DNA from: a bacterium
GTDB taxonomy: Bacteria; Electryoneota; RPQS01
Direction of reading: 5' to 3'
Length of the DNA stretch: 64,000 nucleotides
NCBI GenBank assembly: GCA_023382385.1
Contig: JAHDVH010000002.1
Coordinates: 696,219 to 760,218, forward strand
Below, one piece after another: positions 48,610 through 57,489 of the stretch. A program made the position numbers and the translations under genes. The notes beneath the pieces are model-generated. The model had not been told where the DNA came from, made no database searches, and was given only the letters and a program-made list of their open reading frames with translations. Position 1 is the first letter of the stretch. Each line of letters opens with the position of its first letter.

Positions 48610-50343
48610 ATGCTTTCCTCGCTTGACTGGACCATTATCATCGGATATAATCTCCTGAGCCTTGCGGTCGGCATTGCGATGACGCGCCGTGCGCACCGGT
48701 CCACCGAGGAGTATTTTCTGGCCGGCCGGGCGTTGCCATGGTGGATTGCGGGGACCTCGATGGTGGCCACAAGTTTCAGCTGCGACACTCCATTATATGT
48801 AACCAAACTGGTGCGCACAATCGGCATCTACGAGAACTGGCAGTGGTGGTGCTTCGGGATCGGCTCGCTGTTCTCGGCATTCTTTCTGGCTCCCTTGTGG
48901 AGGCGCGCCAAGGTTTTGACCGACGTGGAGTTGACAGAGCTGCGCTATGGGCACACCCCGATCACGCGCGGCCTCCGCGGGTTTCGCGCGCTCTGGCTCG
49001 CACTGCCGATTAATGTCATTGCTATGGGCTGGGTATTTCTGGCACTTGCGAAAATCATGAACGCGGCCATCGGCTGGGACAAGGTTGAGACGATTGCGCT
49101 GTTTGCAGGGCTGGCCTTTGTCTATACAATGCTCTCGGGACTCTGGGGCGTCGCACTAACCGATATGGTGCAGTATATCCTTGCGCAGATTGGCGCGATC
49201 GCCTTCGCGGTGTTTGCCGTGCGCGAGGTCGGCGGTCTTGCGGTCTTGCACACGACTCTGATTGAGCGCGGCGAAGCGGCCAAACTCGCACTGGTTCCCG
49301 ACCCGGGCACCTCGGCGCTGGCGTCTGCGGATTTCTGGACGCCTGCGTTCCTGGGTTTTCTCGTGTATTCTGGTGTCACTTGGTGGGCCAACGTCAACAG
49401 CGACGGCGGCGGCAAAATCATTCAAAGACAAAACGCGTGCAAGAACGAGCAGCATGCGTTTCTCGCCACATTGTGGTATAGCCTCACAAATCTGGCCTTT
49501 CGCACGTGGCCGTGGGTGCTCGTCGCACTCTGCACTCTCATTGCCTATCCTGTGCTCGATGATCACGAAATGGCCTATCCCAAATTGATGATGGAGGTCA
49601 TGCCCTCGGGCTGGCTGGGGCTGATGGTCGCGTCGCTGCTGGCCGCATTTATGAGCACGGTTTCGACGCAGTTGAATTGGGGTGCGAGCTATCTGGTGCA
49701 TGACTTTTACCGGCACTTTGTGGTCAAGGGCCGCGATGATAAGCACTATTTGCGTGCGGGGAAATTCGCTACGGTGCTGGTGTTGATTGCCTCGGGACTT
49801 GCAGCTTACTTTACCACGAGCGTCACCGAGGCCTTCAAGTTTGTCATCGCTTTCGGCGCGGGAACCGGACCCGTGTATATACTGAGATGGTTCTGGTGGC
49901 GCATCAACGCATGGAGCGAAATCTCCGCGATGATTGCCTCGAGCGTGATTACGGTCGCGCTCTTCAGCGCGGGGCCGATCTATTTCGGGTTGAAGCTCTT
50001 GATCATTACCTTCGGCTCAATGGCGATTTGGCTTACGGCAACCTTCCTGACGAAACCCGCCCCGATGGGCCAACTGATAGAGTTTTATCGCCGCACGTCG
50101 CCGCCGGGCTTCTGGGGTCCTGTCGCGCAGCATTGCCGCGAGCACGGCTTGCTGCTGCCGAAAACCCTGTCATTGAAAACTCCCGCGCGCGGATTTGTGT
50201 GGGGCTTTCTGTTCGTTTTCGGAATGACACTTGGGCTGGGTTATCTTCTGATGCTCAACACTCTCGGGGCCGTAGTGTGGTTCGTGCTGATGATCGCAGG
50301 CTTCTGGGGGCTGAGGAAAGACGGGTATTTGAGAACATCATGA
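48610..50343 (+). CDS. Sodium:solute symporter family protein
   Basis: A 577-residue membrane protein with about 13 helices. Early family motifs: YNLLSLAVGIAMTRRAHRST, STEEYFLAGRALPWWIAGTS, and VATSFSCDTPLY, which resembles the Na+-site helix of SSS transporters. A later GLMVASLLAAFMSTVSTQLN provides the second Na+-site Ser/Thr residues. Substrate unknown; this branch is often annotated only as Na+/solute symporter. No SD is evident before the ATG. Its TGA overlaps the ATG of the RNA methyltransferase (ATGA), so the two are co-translated despite unrelated roles. Confidence 0.92.
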   Translation: MLSSLDWTIIIGYNLLSLAVGIAMTRRAHRSTEEYFLAGRALPWWIAGTSMVATSFSCDTPLYVTKLVRTIGIYENWQWWCFGIGSLFSAFFLAPLWRRAKVLTDVELTELRYGHTPITRGLRGFRALWLALPINVIAMGWVFLALAKIMNAAIGWDKVETIALFAGLAFVYTMLSGLWGVALTDMVQYILAQIGAIAFAVFAVREVGGLAVLHTTLIERGEAAKLALVPDPGTSALASADFWTPAFLGFLVYSGVTWWANVNSDGGGKIIQRQNACKNEQHAFLATLWYSLTNLAFRTWPWVLVALCTLIAYPVLDDHEMAYPKLMMEVMPSGWLGLMVASLLAAFMSTVSTQLNWGASYLVHDFYRHFVVKGRDDKHYLRAGKFATVLVLIASGLAAYFTTSVTEAFKFVIAFGAGTGPVYILRWFWWRINAWSEISAMIASSVITVALFSAGPIYFGLKLLIITFGSMAIWLTATFLTKPAPMGQLIEFYRRTSPPGFWGPVAQHCREHGLLLPKTLSLKTPARGFVWGFLFVFGMTLGLGYLLMLNTLGAVVWFVLMIAGFWGLRKDGYLRTS

Positions 50344-51089
50344 CCGACCTCCTTGCTCCCACGCGCAAACAAGTTGCCGAATGGGCAAAACTTTCGCAGA
50401 AGAAGTTTCGCCGCGAATCGGGCCTGTTCCTGATTGAGGGCGAAGTTTGTGTGCGCGAAGCGCTCGCTGCGAAGGCGGTGGACTGTCTGATCGTGCTGAC
50501 TGGAGAGGAGGAACGCTGGGAGGACATCTCGCGTGCGCATCCGAAGACTCTCTCGTATAAACTGAATACGGACGCGTTTCGCCGTGTTTCGCAGGTTGAA
50601 GCCGCGCAGGGGATAGCGGCCATCGGCAAGCAATTCAAACTGCGTCCACGCGCGAGCGGCGTCACTCTACTCTGTGAACAGGTCAGCGATCCGGGCAACT
50701 GCGGCGCGCTTCTGCGCGTGGCGGACTTCTTCGGCGTTTCGGAACTGATTCTCGGATCAGGGTCAGCAGATGTATGGAATGAGAAAGTCGTGCGCGGCTC
50801 GATGGGCTCGCTGTTTCATCAACCGGTTCGCGAAGTCGCGGATCTGGCCGGGTTCATCAGGAAATGGAAAGGCGACTCGCTCGCACTCGTCGCACACGGC
50901 GGAACCGAGATCAACGCGCCATATGAATACAAGTCCCCAAGACTGTTGGTGTTGGGCAATGAAACGCGCGGGCTGTCGCCGGAACTTGAGAAGCTTTGCA
51001 CACACCGACTAACCCTGAAGCCTCGTGGACAGGCCGAGAGTTTGAATCTCGTCACAGCGGCAGCCGTGTTCTGTTATGCGCTGAGTTAG
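50340..51089 (+). CDS. SpoU/TrmH-family RNA methyltransferase
   Basis: An in-frame extension reaches 49887, but ATG 50340 overlaps the symporter stop and begins the natural domain (249 residues). Residues 15-45 (KLSQKKFRRESGLFLIEGEV) are the usual substrate-binding start. The SPOUT knot is seen in LLCEQVSDPGNCGALLRVAD (motif 1), RLLVLGNETRGLSPELE (motif 2) and LTLKPRGQAESLNLVTAAAV (motif 3). It likely 2'-O-methylates rRNA or tRNA; the exact site cannot be told. It is cytoplasmic, possibly dimeric. The SpoIID-like gene follows after 34 bases. Confidence 0.93.
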   Translation: MTDLLAPTRKQVAEWAKLSQKKFRRESGLFLIEGEVCVREALAAKAVDCLIVLTGEEERWEDISRAHPKTLSYKLNTDAFRRVSQVEAAQGIAAIGKQFKLRPRASGVTLLCEQVSDPGNCGALLRVADFFGVSELILGSGSADVWNEKVVRGSMGSLFHQPVREVADLAGFIRKWKGDSLALVAHGGTEINAPYEYKSPRLLVLGNETRGLSPELEKLCTHRLTLKPRGQAESLNLVTAAAVFCYALS

Positions 51090-51123
51090 TTCCACAGTCA
51101 TCACTATTACTCTACTCTCTTCG

Positions 51124-52638
51124 ATGCTCTCCGTCTCTATTGGCCTACTCTGGAATGAACCCGAAATCGCTGGCACGCTGAACGGCAGCTTTTCGGCGCA
51201 ATGTTTCACCGATTGCAATCGCTGGCTGGACTTGCCGGACGTGTCGGGGGAATTGCGAGCGCGTGAAGGGCGTTCGCAGCCACAGCCATTGCGGTGGGCA
51301 ATCAGGTTGGGAGAGTGCTTCACGCAAACGGATGCGGAACGACTCCTCGCAAAAGTGGAAAGCGCGGAACTGAGTGCGCGTGGCGAGATACTCGAAGCGG
51401 GAATGCAGTGGGAGACACGACTTGGCATGCTCGACAATCGCGTCTGGTGGCCCGTCATCAGACTGGATTCGCGCGACGATACGCGGGATGTGATGACAGA
51501 ATTGCGCGCGTTTCAGGCGATCGGCCTGACGCTCGTTCGATTGACGCGGCCGGAAATGAAGACGCGCGTTGCGCTGACGCTCGGTGACTTCTCGAGTGAC
51601 TGCGTTCGCCTGAAGCTGACTCCGCGCAGCGCGTCTGCGACCTTCACCCTCAATCATGTGCCGATCGGACGGGGCTTTCATTGGGAACGCCGCGAACCGC
51701 TGACCTATCGAGGTGAGTTGGAACTCTTCGCAACGCCGGACGGCGGACTTAGCGCCGCGAATCGCCTGCCGCTCGAGCAATATGTCGAAACGGCTGTTGG
51801 CAGCGAGATGCGTCATGATTTGCCGGCGGCATTTTCACAGGCGCAAGCCGTAGCCGCGCGTTCGACGGTGCTTGCGACCGCAAACCGTCATCACTACAGC
51901 GACGGTTTTGATTTATGTCACGATGATCATTGTCAATGTTATCAGGGGACGATCCGCGAAGCGAACGCAGTCATCGAGCCGATTCGTGCAACCAGCGGCG
52001 CGGTGCTCATCTATTCCAATCGAGTTGCCGACGCGCGCTATGCAAAATCGTGCGGCGGCGTGAGTGACTATTACAGTGAAGTATGGGGTGAAGCCGAACC
52101 GGGCTATTTTGCTGTTCGGCCCTGCGGAGAATTTCCGTTGCCGGACTTGAGCGATGAGACAAACGTGGAAGAGTTCTTGTTCGCGCCGCCGCACGCCTAT
52201 TGCAATCCGGATGACTATCCCTATCCGCATCCATGGAATGAAGATAAGTTGTTTCGTTGGACGCGTGAATATAGTAAGCCTGCGCTCGGTGAGCTTTTCG
52301 CACGGAAAACAGGTATTTCTGTTGGCGCAATTCGAACGCTTCACGTGGAACATCGCAGCCCGTCCGGACGTATCACCATCCTTGAAGTGCACGGAGATGC
52401 GGGCCATGCAACGCTTTACGGAGAATTGGAAATTCGTCGCGCGCTTTCCGACTCGCATTTGCCGTCCTCCTGCTTCGTTGCGAAAGTTTCCGAAGAAACA
52501 ATTACATTGCACGGCGGAGGCTGGGGACACGGCGTCGGATTATGCCAGTTAGGCGCGGTGGCCATGGCTAAAGCCGGTTGGACTGTCGAGAAGATTCTTG
52601 CCCATTACTACCCAAACACGCAACTTCAGAAGATTTAG
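51124..52638 (+). CDS. SpoIID/LytB domain protein
   Basis: A 504-residue protein. The N-terminal 200 residues are a poorly conserved beta-rich part. The SpoIID core starts near 210 (YRGELELFATPDGGLSAANR, LPLEQYVETAVGSEM, FSQAQAVAARSTVLATANRH) and ends with GGGWGHGVGLCQLGAVAMA and ILAHYYPNTQLQ. SpoIID acts as a lytic transglycosylase or amidase activator on peptidoglycan. No signal peptide is visible, although the substrate is outside the membrane; the start may be wrong or export may be unusual. A Cys-rich insert with HDDHCQCYQG lies near residue 265. It is ten bases upstream of the antiporter gene. Confidence 0.9.
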   Translation: MLSVSIGLLWNEPEIAGTLNGSFSAQCFTDCNRWLDLPDVSGELRAREGRSQPQPLRWAIRLGECFTQTDAERLLAKVESAELSARGEILEAGMQWETRLGMLDNRVWWPVIRLDSRDDTRDVMTELRAFQAIGLTLVRLTRPEMKTRVALTLGDFSSDCVRLKLTPRSASATFTLNHVPIGRGFHWERREPLTYRGELELFATPDGGLSAANRLPLEQYVETAVGSEMRHDLPAAFSQAQAVAARSTVLATANRHHYSDGFDLCHDDHCQCYQGTIREANAVIEPIRATSGAVLIYSNRVADARYAKSCGGVSDYYSEVWGEAEPGYFAVRPCGEFPLPDLSDETNVEEFLFAPPHAYCNPDDYPYPHPWNEDKLFRWTREYSKPALGELFARKTGISVGAIRTLHVEHRSPSGRITILEVHGDAGHATLYGELEIRRALSDSHLPSSCFVAKVSEETITLHGGGWGHGVGLCQLGAVAMAKAGWTVEKILAHYYPNTQLQKI

Positions 52639-52647
52639 TCCGAACAC

Positions 52648-53910
52648 ATGAATACCGCACTCGTCATAGCCTTTGTCGGTGCGCTGGTGTTTCTGGCGCA
52701 TCTGTTTGTAGGGCTGTTCCGTCGCACTCGTGTGCCGGATGTGCTCTTGTTGACGGTAATCGGGCTGGTCATCGGGCCGTGGCTGAAGATCGTTTCAGTG
52801 GATGACTTTGGGAATGTCGGTCCGGTCTTCACGGTTGTTGCGCTGATCGTGATGCTGTTTGAAGGCGGCATCGGGATGCATCTGCACGACTTGCGGCGCT
52901 CGCTGCGTGGAGCAACGAACCTCACGTTTGCGGCCTTTCTGACCAGCATGACCGTTGCCTCGCTGTGCGGAATCTTCTGGATGAAACTCGGGATTCTGGA
53001 AGGAATCATGTTTGGATCCATCGTGGCGGGAACGGCGTCCGCGGTGGTGATTCCGCTGGCACGCAGTTTGGACCTGCATCAGGAGACGCGAGCGATGCTC
53101 GTGCTCGAGTCAGCTTTGACGGACGTGCTCTGCATCGTTGTGATGCTTGGAATTCTGAAGGCTTACAGCACAGGCGCGGTGAATCCGGTGGAGATTATCC
53201 TGCGCATCGCTTTGGGTTTCGGGCCGTCAATCATCTTCGGCGTCATCGCGGGAGTCGTCTGGTCCTATCTGCTGAGCTGGACACGGGAGATTCACAACTC
53301 GATATTCATGACACCCGCCTTCGTGTTTGTGGTATACGGCTTAGCGGAACTCGCTCAAATGTCCGGCGCGATTTCCGCGCTGGCGTTTGGTGTGACGCTT
53401 GGGAACATCGAAGGGCTCAAGCTTGGGTGGCTCACAAAGCGGCTGCCCTCAGAGCCGATTGCGCTGACCGAGAAGGAGAAGAGTTTCTTCAGCGATGTCG
53501 TTTTCTTGGTCAAGACCTTCTTCTTTGTATACATTGGCTTGGCGATACGATTTGATAATTTCGAACACACCTTGATCGGGGCTGGCCTCACCGTATTGAT
53601 CTTTGTTGTCCGTCTGCCTGTGGTTCGGATAGTAGCGCCGAAAACGATGGTTCCGCATGACGCGGCCTTAGTGAGCACAATGGCACCACGCGGGCTGGCC
53701 GCCGCTGCGCTTGCTTCCATTCCGCTGCAGGCGGGAGTCCCCGGCGGTGAAATGATTCAGAATGTGGTGTATTCGCTCGTGCTGAGCAGCATTTTGCTGA
53801 ACGCGGTGATGGTGCTGCTCGTCGAACGCACCCCCTTCGGGAAAGTTCTTGATTGGATCTTTACGACGCGGGCAAACAAATCGGTAGGAAACACTCAGCC
53901 CGGTCCATAA
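52648..53910 (+). CDS. Cation:proton antiporter (CPA1/NhaP-like)
   Basis: A 420-residue membrane protein with about 12 helices. Family marks: VPDVLLLTVIGLVIGP, the discontinuous-helix region FEGGIGMHL, GTASAVVIPLARSLDLH, and ESALTDVLCIVVML. In the last, the Asp corresponds to the ion-binding acidic residue of Na+(K+)/H+ antiporters. APRGLAAAALASIPLQAG is the usual late helix. The C-terminus is short with no TrkA-type regulatory domain. It probably exchanges Na+ or K+ for H+; specificity is not decided. It belongs to the run 48.6-54.7 kb of closely spaced + strand genes. Confidence 0.9.
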   Translation: MNTALVIAFVGALVFLAHLFVGLFRRTRVPDVLLLTVIGLVIGPWLKIVSVDDFGNVGPVFTVVALIVMLFEGGIGMHLHDLRRSLRGATNLTFAAFLTSMTVASLCGIFWMKLGILEGIMFGSIVAGTASAVVIPLARSLDLHQETRAMLVLESALTDVLCIVVMLGILKAYSTGAVNPVEIILRIALGFGPSIIFGVIAGVVWSYLLSWTREIHNSIFMTPAFVFVVYGLAELAQMSGAISALAFGVTLGNIEGLKLGWLTKRLPSEPIALTEKEKSFFSDVVFLVKTFFFVYIGLAIRFDNFEHTLIGAGLTVLIFVVRLPVVRIVAPKTMVPHDAALVSTMAPRGLAAAALASIPLQAGVPGGEMIQNVVYSLVLSSILLNAVMVLLVERTPFGKVLDWIFTTRANKSVGNTQPGP

Positions 53911-53935
53911 TTCAGCGGCCGACACGCTGTTTCAC

Positions 53936-54715
53936 ATGATAGACACACACTGCCATCTCTATTACGAACATTTCGCCGACGATCTTGATGATGTGCTGGC
54001 GCGCGCACGCGCCGCAGGCGTGTCTCGCGCCATCACCATCGCTGTCGATCGCGAAACAGGCGAACAGTGCCTCGACATTGTGAATCGTTTTCCCGGACAG
54101 GTCTACTGCGCGATTGGAGTTCATCCAAGCGAAACGGACCGGATCTTCGAACCGGATCTCGATTGGATTGAGGCAGCGGTCGGAGATCCTGCAGTGGTTG
54201 CGGTCGGTGAAATCGGACTTGACATCTATCGCGGTGAGACAAATTTACGAGAGCAGGAGTTGCTTTTCGAACGCATGCTCGATCTGGCGAAGCGCGTGAG
54301 CCTGCCGGTAGTGATTCATCACCGCTCTGCGGGCACCCGCACCATTGAGATGGTCGAGGCAGCAGGTATGGAGCGTGGCGTTTTCCATTGTTTTTCTGAA
54401 GATTACACATATGCGCGACGTGTGCTTGATCAGGGACTTCTGATTTCGTTTACAGGAAATATTACCTACAAGAACTCCGCGCTGCCGGAGCTTGCGAGAC
54501 GCCTTCCACTCGATAAACTACTGCTGGAAACGGATGCTCCGTTCATGGCTCCTGTTCCTTTTAGAGGGAAACGGGCTGAACCTGCGCACGTGCGAGAAAT
54601 AGCCATAAAACTGTCAGAAATACATGGGGTTACACTGGAAACAGTCATTCGACAGACTACACAGACCGCAGAAGAGCTGTTTTTCCGGGATCCGAGAGTC
54701 AGAATTGGGACATAG
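53936..54715 (+). CDS. TatD-family metal-dependent hydrolase
   Basis: A 259-residue TIM-barrel hydrolase. Metal ligands and motifs in order: IDTHCHLYYEHF (His-x-His), IGVHPSE, VVAVGEIGLDIYRG (Glu), LPVVIHHRSAG (His), GVFHCFSEDYTYA (His) and LLLETDAPFMAP (Asp). Length and order fit TatD DNases/YcfH-type proteins, which have 3'-5' exonuclease or D-tyrosyl-related activity. It is cytoplasmic. It lies 25 bases after the antiporter gene; no SD is clear. This is the last gene before a 300-base gap with a strong promoter. Confidence 0.93.
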   Translation: MIDTHCHLYYEHFADDLDDVLARARAAGVSRAITIAVDRETGEQCLDIVNRFPGQVYCAIGVHPSETDRIFEPDLDWIEAAVGDPAVVAVGEIGLDIYRGETNLREQELLFERMLDLAKRVSLPVVIHHRSAGTRTIEMVEAAGMERGVFHCFSEDYTYARRVLDQGLLISFTGNITYKNSALPELARRLPLDKLLLETDAPFMAPVPFRGKRAEPAHVREIAIKLSEIHGVTLETVIRQTTQTAEELFFRDPRVRIGT

Positions 54716-54899
54716 AGGCCCCACTTGGAGGCATCGAGCGTTGCAGACCCGCAACCTGCGGTGAAGCACATGAAAAACTCCACCGAGTCAGTCAAACAGG
54801 CATTTTTAGTTAATAATATTACTACACTTAACATTAGCGGAATTAAGAGTCGACCATTAGACTAAGTCCCTCAAAAAATTTCATTTCGTCGCAAAATGG

Positions 54900-54929
54900 T
54901 TGACATGAACAAGTGAAGGCGAGTATATT
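54900..54929 (+). promoter_or_regulatory. Strong sigma-70-type promoter
   Basis: TTGACA (54900-54905), an 18-base spacer, TATATT (54924-54929). Predicted transcript start near 54936, leaving about 80 bases of leader before ATG 55018. Confidence 0.8.
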
Positions 54930-54959
54930 AAGCACAGTAATTGGAAACCAAGGAAGGTT

Positions 54960-54982
54960 CAGAGGGCGGAATGCGTCCTCTG
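54960..54982 (+). promoter_or_regulatory. Hairpin in the 5' leader
   Basis: CAGAGG (54960-54965) pairs with CCTCTG (54977-54982) around an 11-base loop, inside the predicted untranslated leader. It may stabilise the mRNA or regulate translation. Confidence 0.45.
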
Positions 54983-55017
54983 GGCAACGTCAATTGACCA
55001 TAGCAGAGAGGTGCGGG

Positions 55018-56349
55018 ATGAAGAAAATGAGATTTGTTTTGATGTGTATGATGGCGATGCTTTTCGCGAGCAACGCCCTCGCTTTGGATGTTGCGACACT
55101 GGCTTTCGATGAAGAAAACCAGAAAATGCACTTGATCTTCAGCGATGCGACGCCGTTTAACGCGATCGTTTCGTTCGTTCACCTGCCGGCCGCCTGTGGC
55201 ATGCCGCAGCGTTATGACGAAGAAACCAATCAGTACATTGACGGTATCGTGGCTGAGAATCAGACGTTCCACTGGTGCGAATTGGACATGTACGTCGGCG
55301 AACTGCCGCAGTACACGCCCGTTTCGGTCGGTGCGAACATTGAGATCTACTCTGCGGACTGGAGCCAGTTGGTTGAGACCATTGACATTTTTGACTGGAA
55401 CCAGCTTCAGACTCCGAACGGCGTCACGCTTGAGTACATGAACGACGGCTGCACCCCGGTGCTTCCGGCCTCGATTCCCATTAACTCGTCTTTCTGCGCG
55501 ACCATTTGCCACGGTACGTACACGATTCCCATCGAGTGCGAAGACCCGGGCTACACGCCGCAGACGCTCGAAGTGACCGTTTCGAACCGCTGCCATCCGG
55601 ACGAAACCGAATGTGACAATCCGGACTGCGCCGGCGTTGACTGGTCGCTGTTCAATTGGAATATTCGCGTCTTCCCGAATTGCTTCCTGTTCTTGACGAT
55701 GTCTTACTGCGGCTACGATCCGGGCTGCATTTGCATCTGGCGTTCGGACTTCATTCTTCCGGTTGAGATCAACGGCTTCAGCGCTGTGGCCGGAGACCGT
55801 CAGGTCCGCCTGAACTGGAGCACCTCGAGCGAAAGCGAACTGAAGAACTTCCGCGTGACCCGCAGCACCGATCGCGATGGCGTCTATGCTGAGATCTCGC
55901 GCACCAACGCGACCAACAGCGCGGCTGGTTTTAGCTACAACTTCGTTGACAATCAGGTTCAGAACGGCACGACGTATTATTACAAGCTGCACGTCGAAGA
56001 CCTGAGCGGCAATGTTTCCGTGTATAACATCGACGGTCAGTCCGTTGTGGTTGAAGCTACCCCGACAGCGGGAGCCGAAATTGCCACTGAGTATGTGCTT
56101 GCTCAGAACTACCCGAACCCGTTCAACTCGCAGACCAACTTCAACTTCACGTTGCCGATCGCTTCCGACGTCACGCTGAAGGTTTATGACATGTTGGGCC
56201 GCGAAGTTGCCACGGTTGCCAAGGGTGCGATGGAAGCTGGTTCACACACCGTGAACTGGTCTGCCGAAGGTCTCGCGACGGGTGTCTACATGTACACCTT
56301 GACGGCTGGCGAGTTTTCGCAGTCCAAGAAGCTTGTATATCTGAAGTAA
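55018..56349 (+). CDS. T9SS-tailed secreted protein with Cys-rich domain and fibronectin-like module
   Basis: ATG 55018 with GAGAGGTG upstream gives a signal peptide (MKKMRFVLMCMMAMLFASNALA); 443 residues. Residues about 23-245 hold a Cys-rich beta domain including TECDNPDCAG, NWNIRVFPNC and CGYDPGCICIW. About 250-340 is a fibronectin-type unit (FSAVAGDRQVRLNWSTSSE). From 364 the sorting domain runs YPNPFNSQTNFNF to KKLVYLK. The strong promoter suggests an abundant surface protein. The gene at 56418 has the same three-part build and shared Cys motifs, so the two are diverged paralogues. Function unknown. Confidence 0.88.
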   Translation: MKKMRFVLMCMMAMLFASNALALDVATLAFDEENQKMHLIFSDATPFNAIVSFVHLPAACGMPQRYDEETNQYIDGIVAENQTFHWCELDMYVGELPQYTPVSVGANIEIYSADWSQLVETIDIFDWNQLQTPNGVTLEYMNDGCTPVLPASIPINSSFCATICHGTYTIPIECEDPGYTPQTLEVTVSNRCHPDETECDNPDCAGVDWSLFNWNIRVFPNCFLFLTMSYCGYDPGCICIWRSDFILPVEINGFSAVAGDRQVRLNWSTSSESELKNFRVTRSTDRDGVYAEISRTNATNSAAGFSYNFVDNQVQNGTTYYYKLHVEDLSGNVSVYNIDGQSVVVEATPTAGAEIATEYVLAQNYPNPFNSQTNFNFTLPIASDVTLKVYDMLGREVATVAKGAMEAGSHTVNWSAEGLATGVYMYTLTAGEFSQSKKLVYLK

Positions 56350-56417
56350 GCCAGCAGGCGTTCAGCCTCTCTCTCTCAGAAAACGACGGATGACTAAAAA
56401 CCACGGAGATTGACCGC

Positions 56418-57410
56418 ATGAAGAAAATAATTGCTACCATGATGGTGCTGGCCGCACTGATGATAGCCTTACCGACAACGGTGCAGGCCCAGTGTGTACC
56501 CAGCTACCCGGCGGAATTGCAGTTGGGCCAGTCCGCCTGCATTCAGCTTTGCGCATTTCAACTAATCAACTTCTTCCTGGTCGGCGCCGACCTTGACGAA
56601 GCTGGTGTTCCCGTAATCAGTGCACTGCCGGGCTGCAGCCCGACCGCCACACCGTGTGATGTTCCCAATTGCACAGCGATCGTGCCCCCGACGTTTTTCA
56701 CGCTGGGTGGTGGAATCTTCTTCCCGAGTCCCAATGACTGGGGCGGATACAGCGAATGCATGGAAATTGCCTATCGCTGGAACCACGACGGATTCTGGGA
56801 AATTGAAATCTTCCCGCTCTGCACGGGTTGCTTCTGCCTGAGCTTTGATGATCAGTTGGCCGCGGAGCTTTCGAGCTTCGGCGCTGTTGCCGGTGATAAT
56901 CAGGTGACCGTGAACTGGACGACCGCGAGCGAGACCAATATGGATCGCTTCGACGTTCTGCGCAACGGTGCGAAGGTCCATCAGGCCTCCGCTACCAACA
57001 GCGCCACGGGCCACAGCTATTCGTGGGTTGATGGTGATGTCCTGAACGGCACCACCTATCGCTACACGCTGGTTGGTGTGGACCTGAACGGACATTCCGA
57101 AGAGTATGCCAGCGTCAATGCGACGCCGGGCGTTCAGGGTGTTGTCAGCGATTACGCACTGTTCCAGAACTACCCGAACCCGTTCAACCCCGAGACCAAC
57201 ATCAGCTTCTCGCTGCCTGTGGCCTCGAACGTCAGCCTGCGCGTTTTCAACCTGCTCGGTCAGGAAGTGGCCCTGCTGGTGAATGGCGCACAGGAAGCCG
57301 GAACACATGTGGTGAAGTTTGATGGCACGAATTTGACGAGCGGTGTATACATCTATCGTCTCGAAGCTGAAGGCTTCAGTGCCACGCGCAAGATGATTCT
57401 GATGAAGTAA
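56418..57410 (+). CDS. T9SS-tailed secreted protein, shorter paralogue of the previous gene
   Basis: A 330-residue protein with a signal peptide (MKKIIATMMVLAALMIALPTTVQA). The Cys-rich domain (about 25-150) contains TPCDVPNCTA and FWEIEIFPLCTGCFC, matching the CDxPxC and W.I.[IV]FP.C patterns of the gene upstream. The fibronectin-like unit begins near 153 (FGAVAGDNQVTVNWTTASE). The sorting domain starts near 251 (YPNPFNPETNISF) and ends KMILMK. It lies 68 bases after the first gene, likely on the same strong transcript, and is closed by a terminator. It is probably surface exposed with a structural or binding role. Confidence 0.88.
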   Translation: MKKIIATMMVLAALMIALPTTVQAQCVPSYPAELQLGQSACIQLCAFQLINFFLVGADLDEAGVPVISALPGCSPTATPCDVPNCTAIVPPTFFTLGGGIFFPSPNDWGGYSECMEIAYRWNHDGFWEIEIFPLCTGCFCLSFDDQLAAELSSFGAVAGDNQVTVNWTTASETNMDRFDVLRNGAKVHQASATNSATGHSYSWVDGDVLNGTTYRYTLVGVDLNGHSEEYASVNATPGVQGVVSDYALFQNYPNPFNPETNISFSLPVASNVSLRVFNLLGQEVALLVNGAQEAGTHVVKFDGTNLTSGVYIYRLEAEGFSATRKMILMK

Positions 57411-57432
57411 ATCCCCCACCTCCATTAGAATA

Positions 57433-57468
57433 AGAAAGCCCCTCGGTGTCATGCCGAGGGGCTTTTCG
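57433..57468. terminator. Bidirectional terminator
   Basis: Perfect 12-bp stem aaagcccctcgg (57435-57446) / ccgaggggcttt (57454-57465), 7-base loop, T-runs on both strands. It serves the T9SS pair (+) and the HD-GYP-like gene (-). Confidence 0.93.
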
Positions 57469-57489
57469 ATACTCTAAGCCAGCGGCCGA

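Larger units (their letters stand above)
54716..55017 (+). other. Intergenic leader region of the paired T9SS genes
   Basis: An AT-rich patch (about 54805-54850) is followed by a near-consensus promoter at 54900-54929, a leader hairpin at 54960-54982 and GAGAGGTG just before ATG 55018. The open frame extends upstream through the leader, but the signal peptide begins at 55018. No convincing terminator for TatD was seen. Confidence 0.6.
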
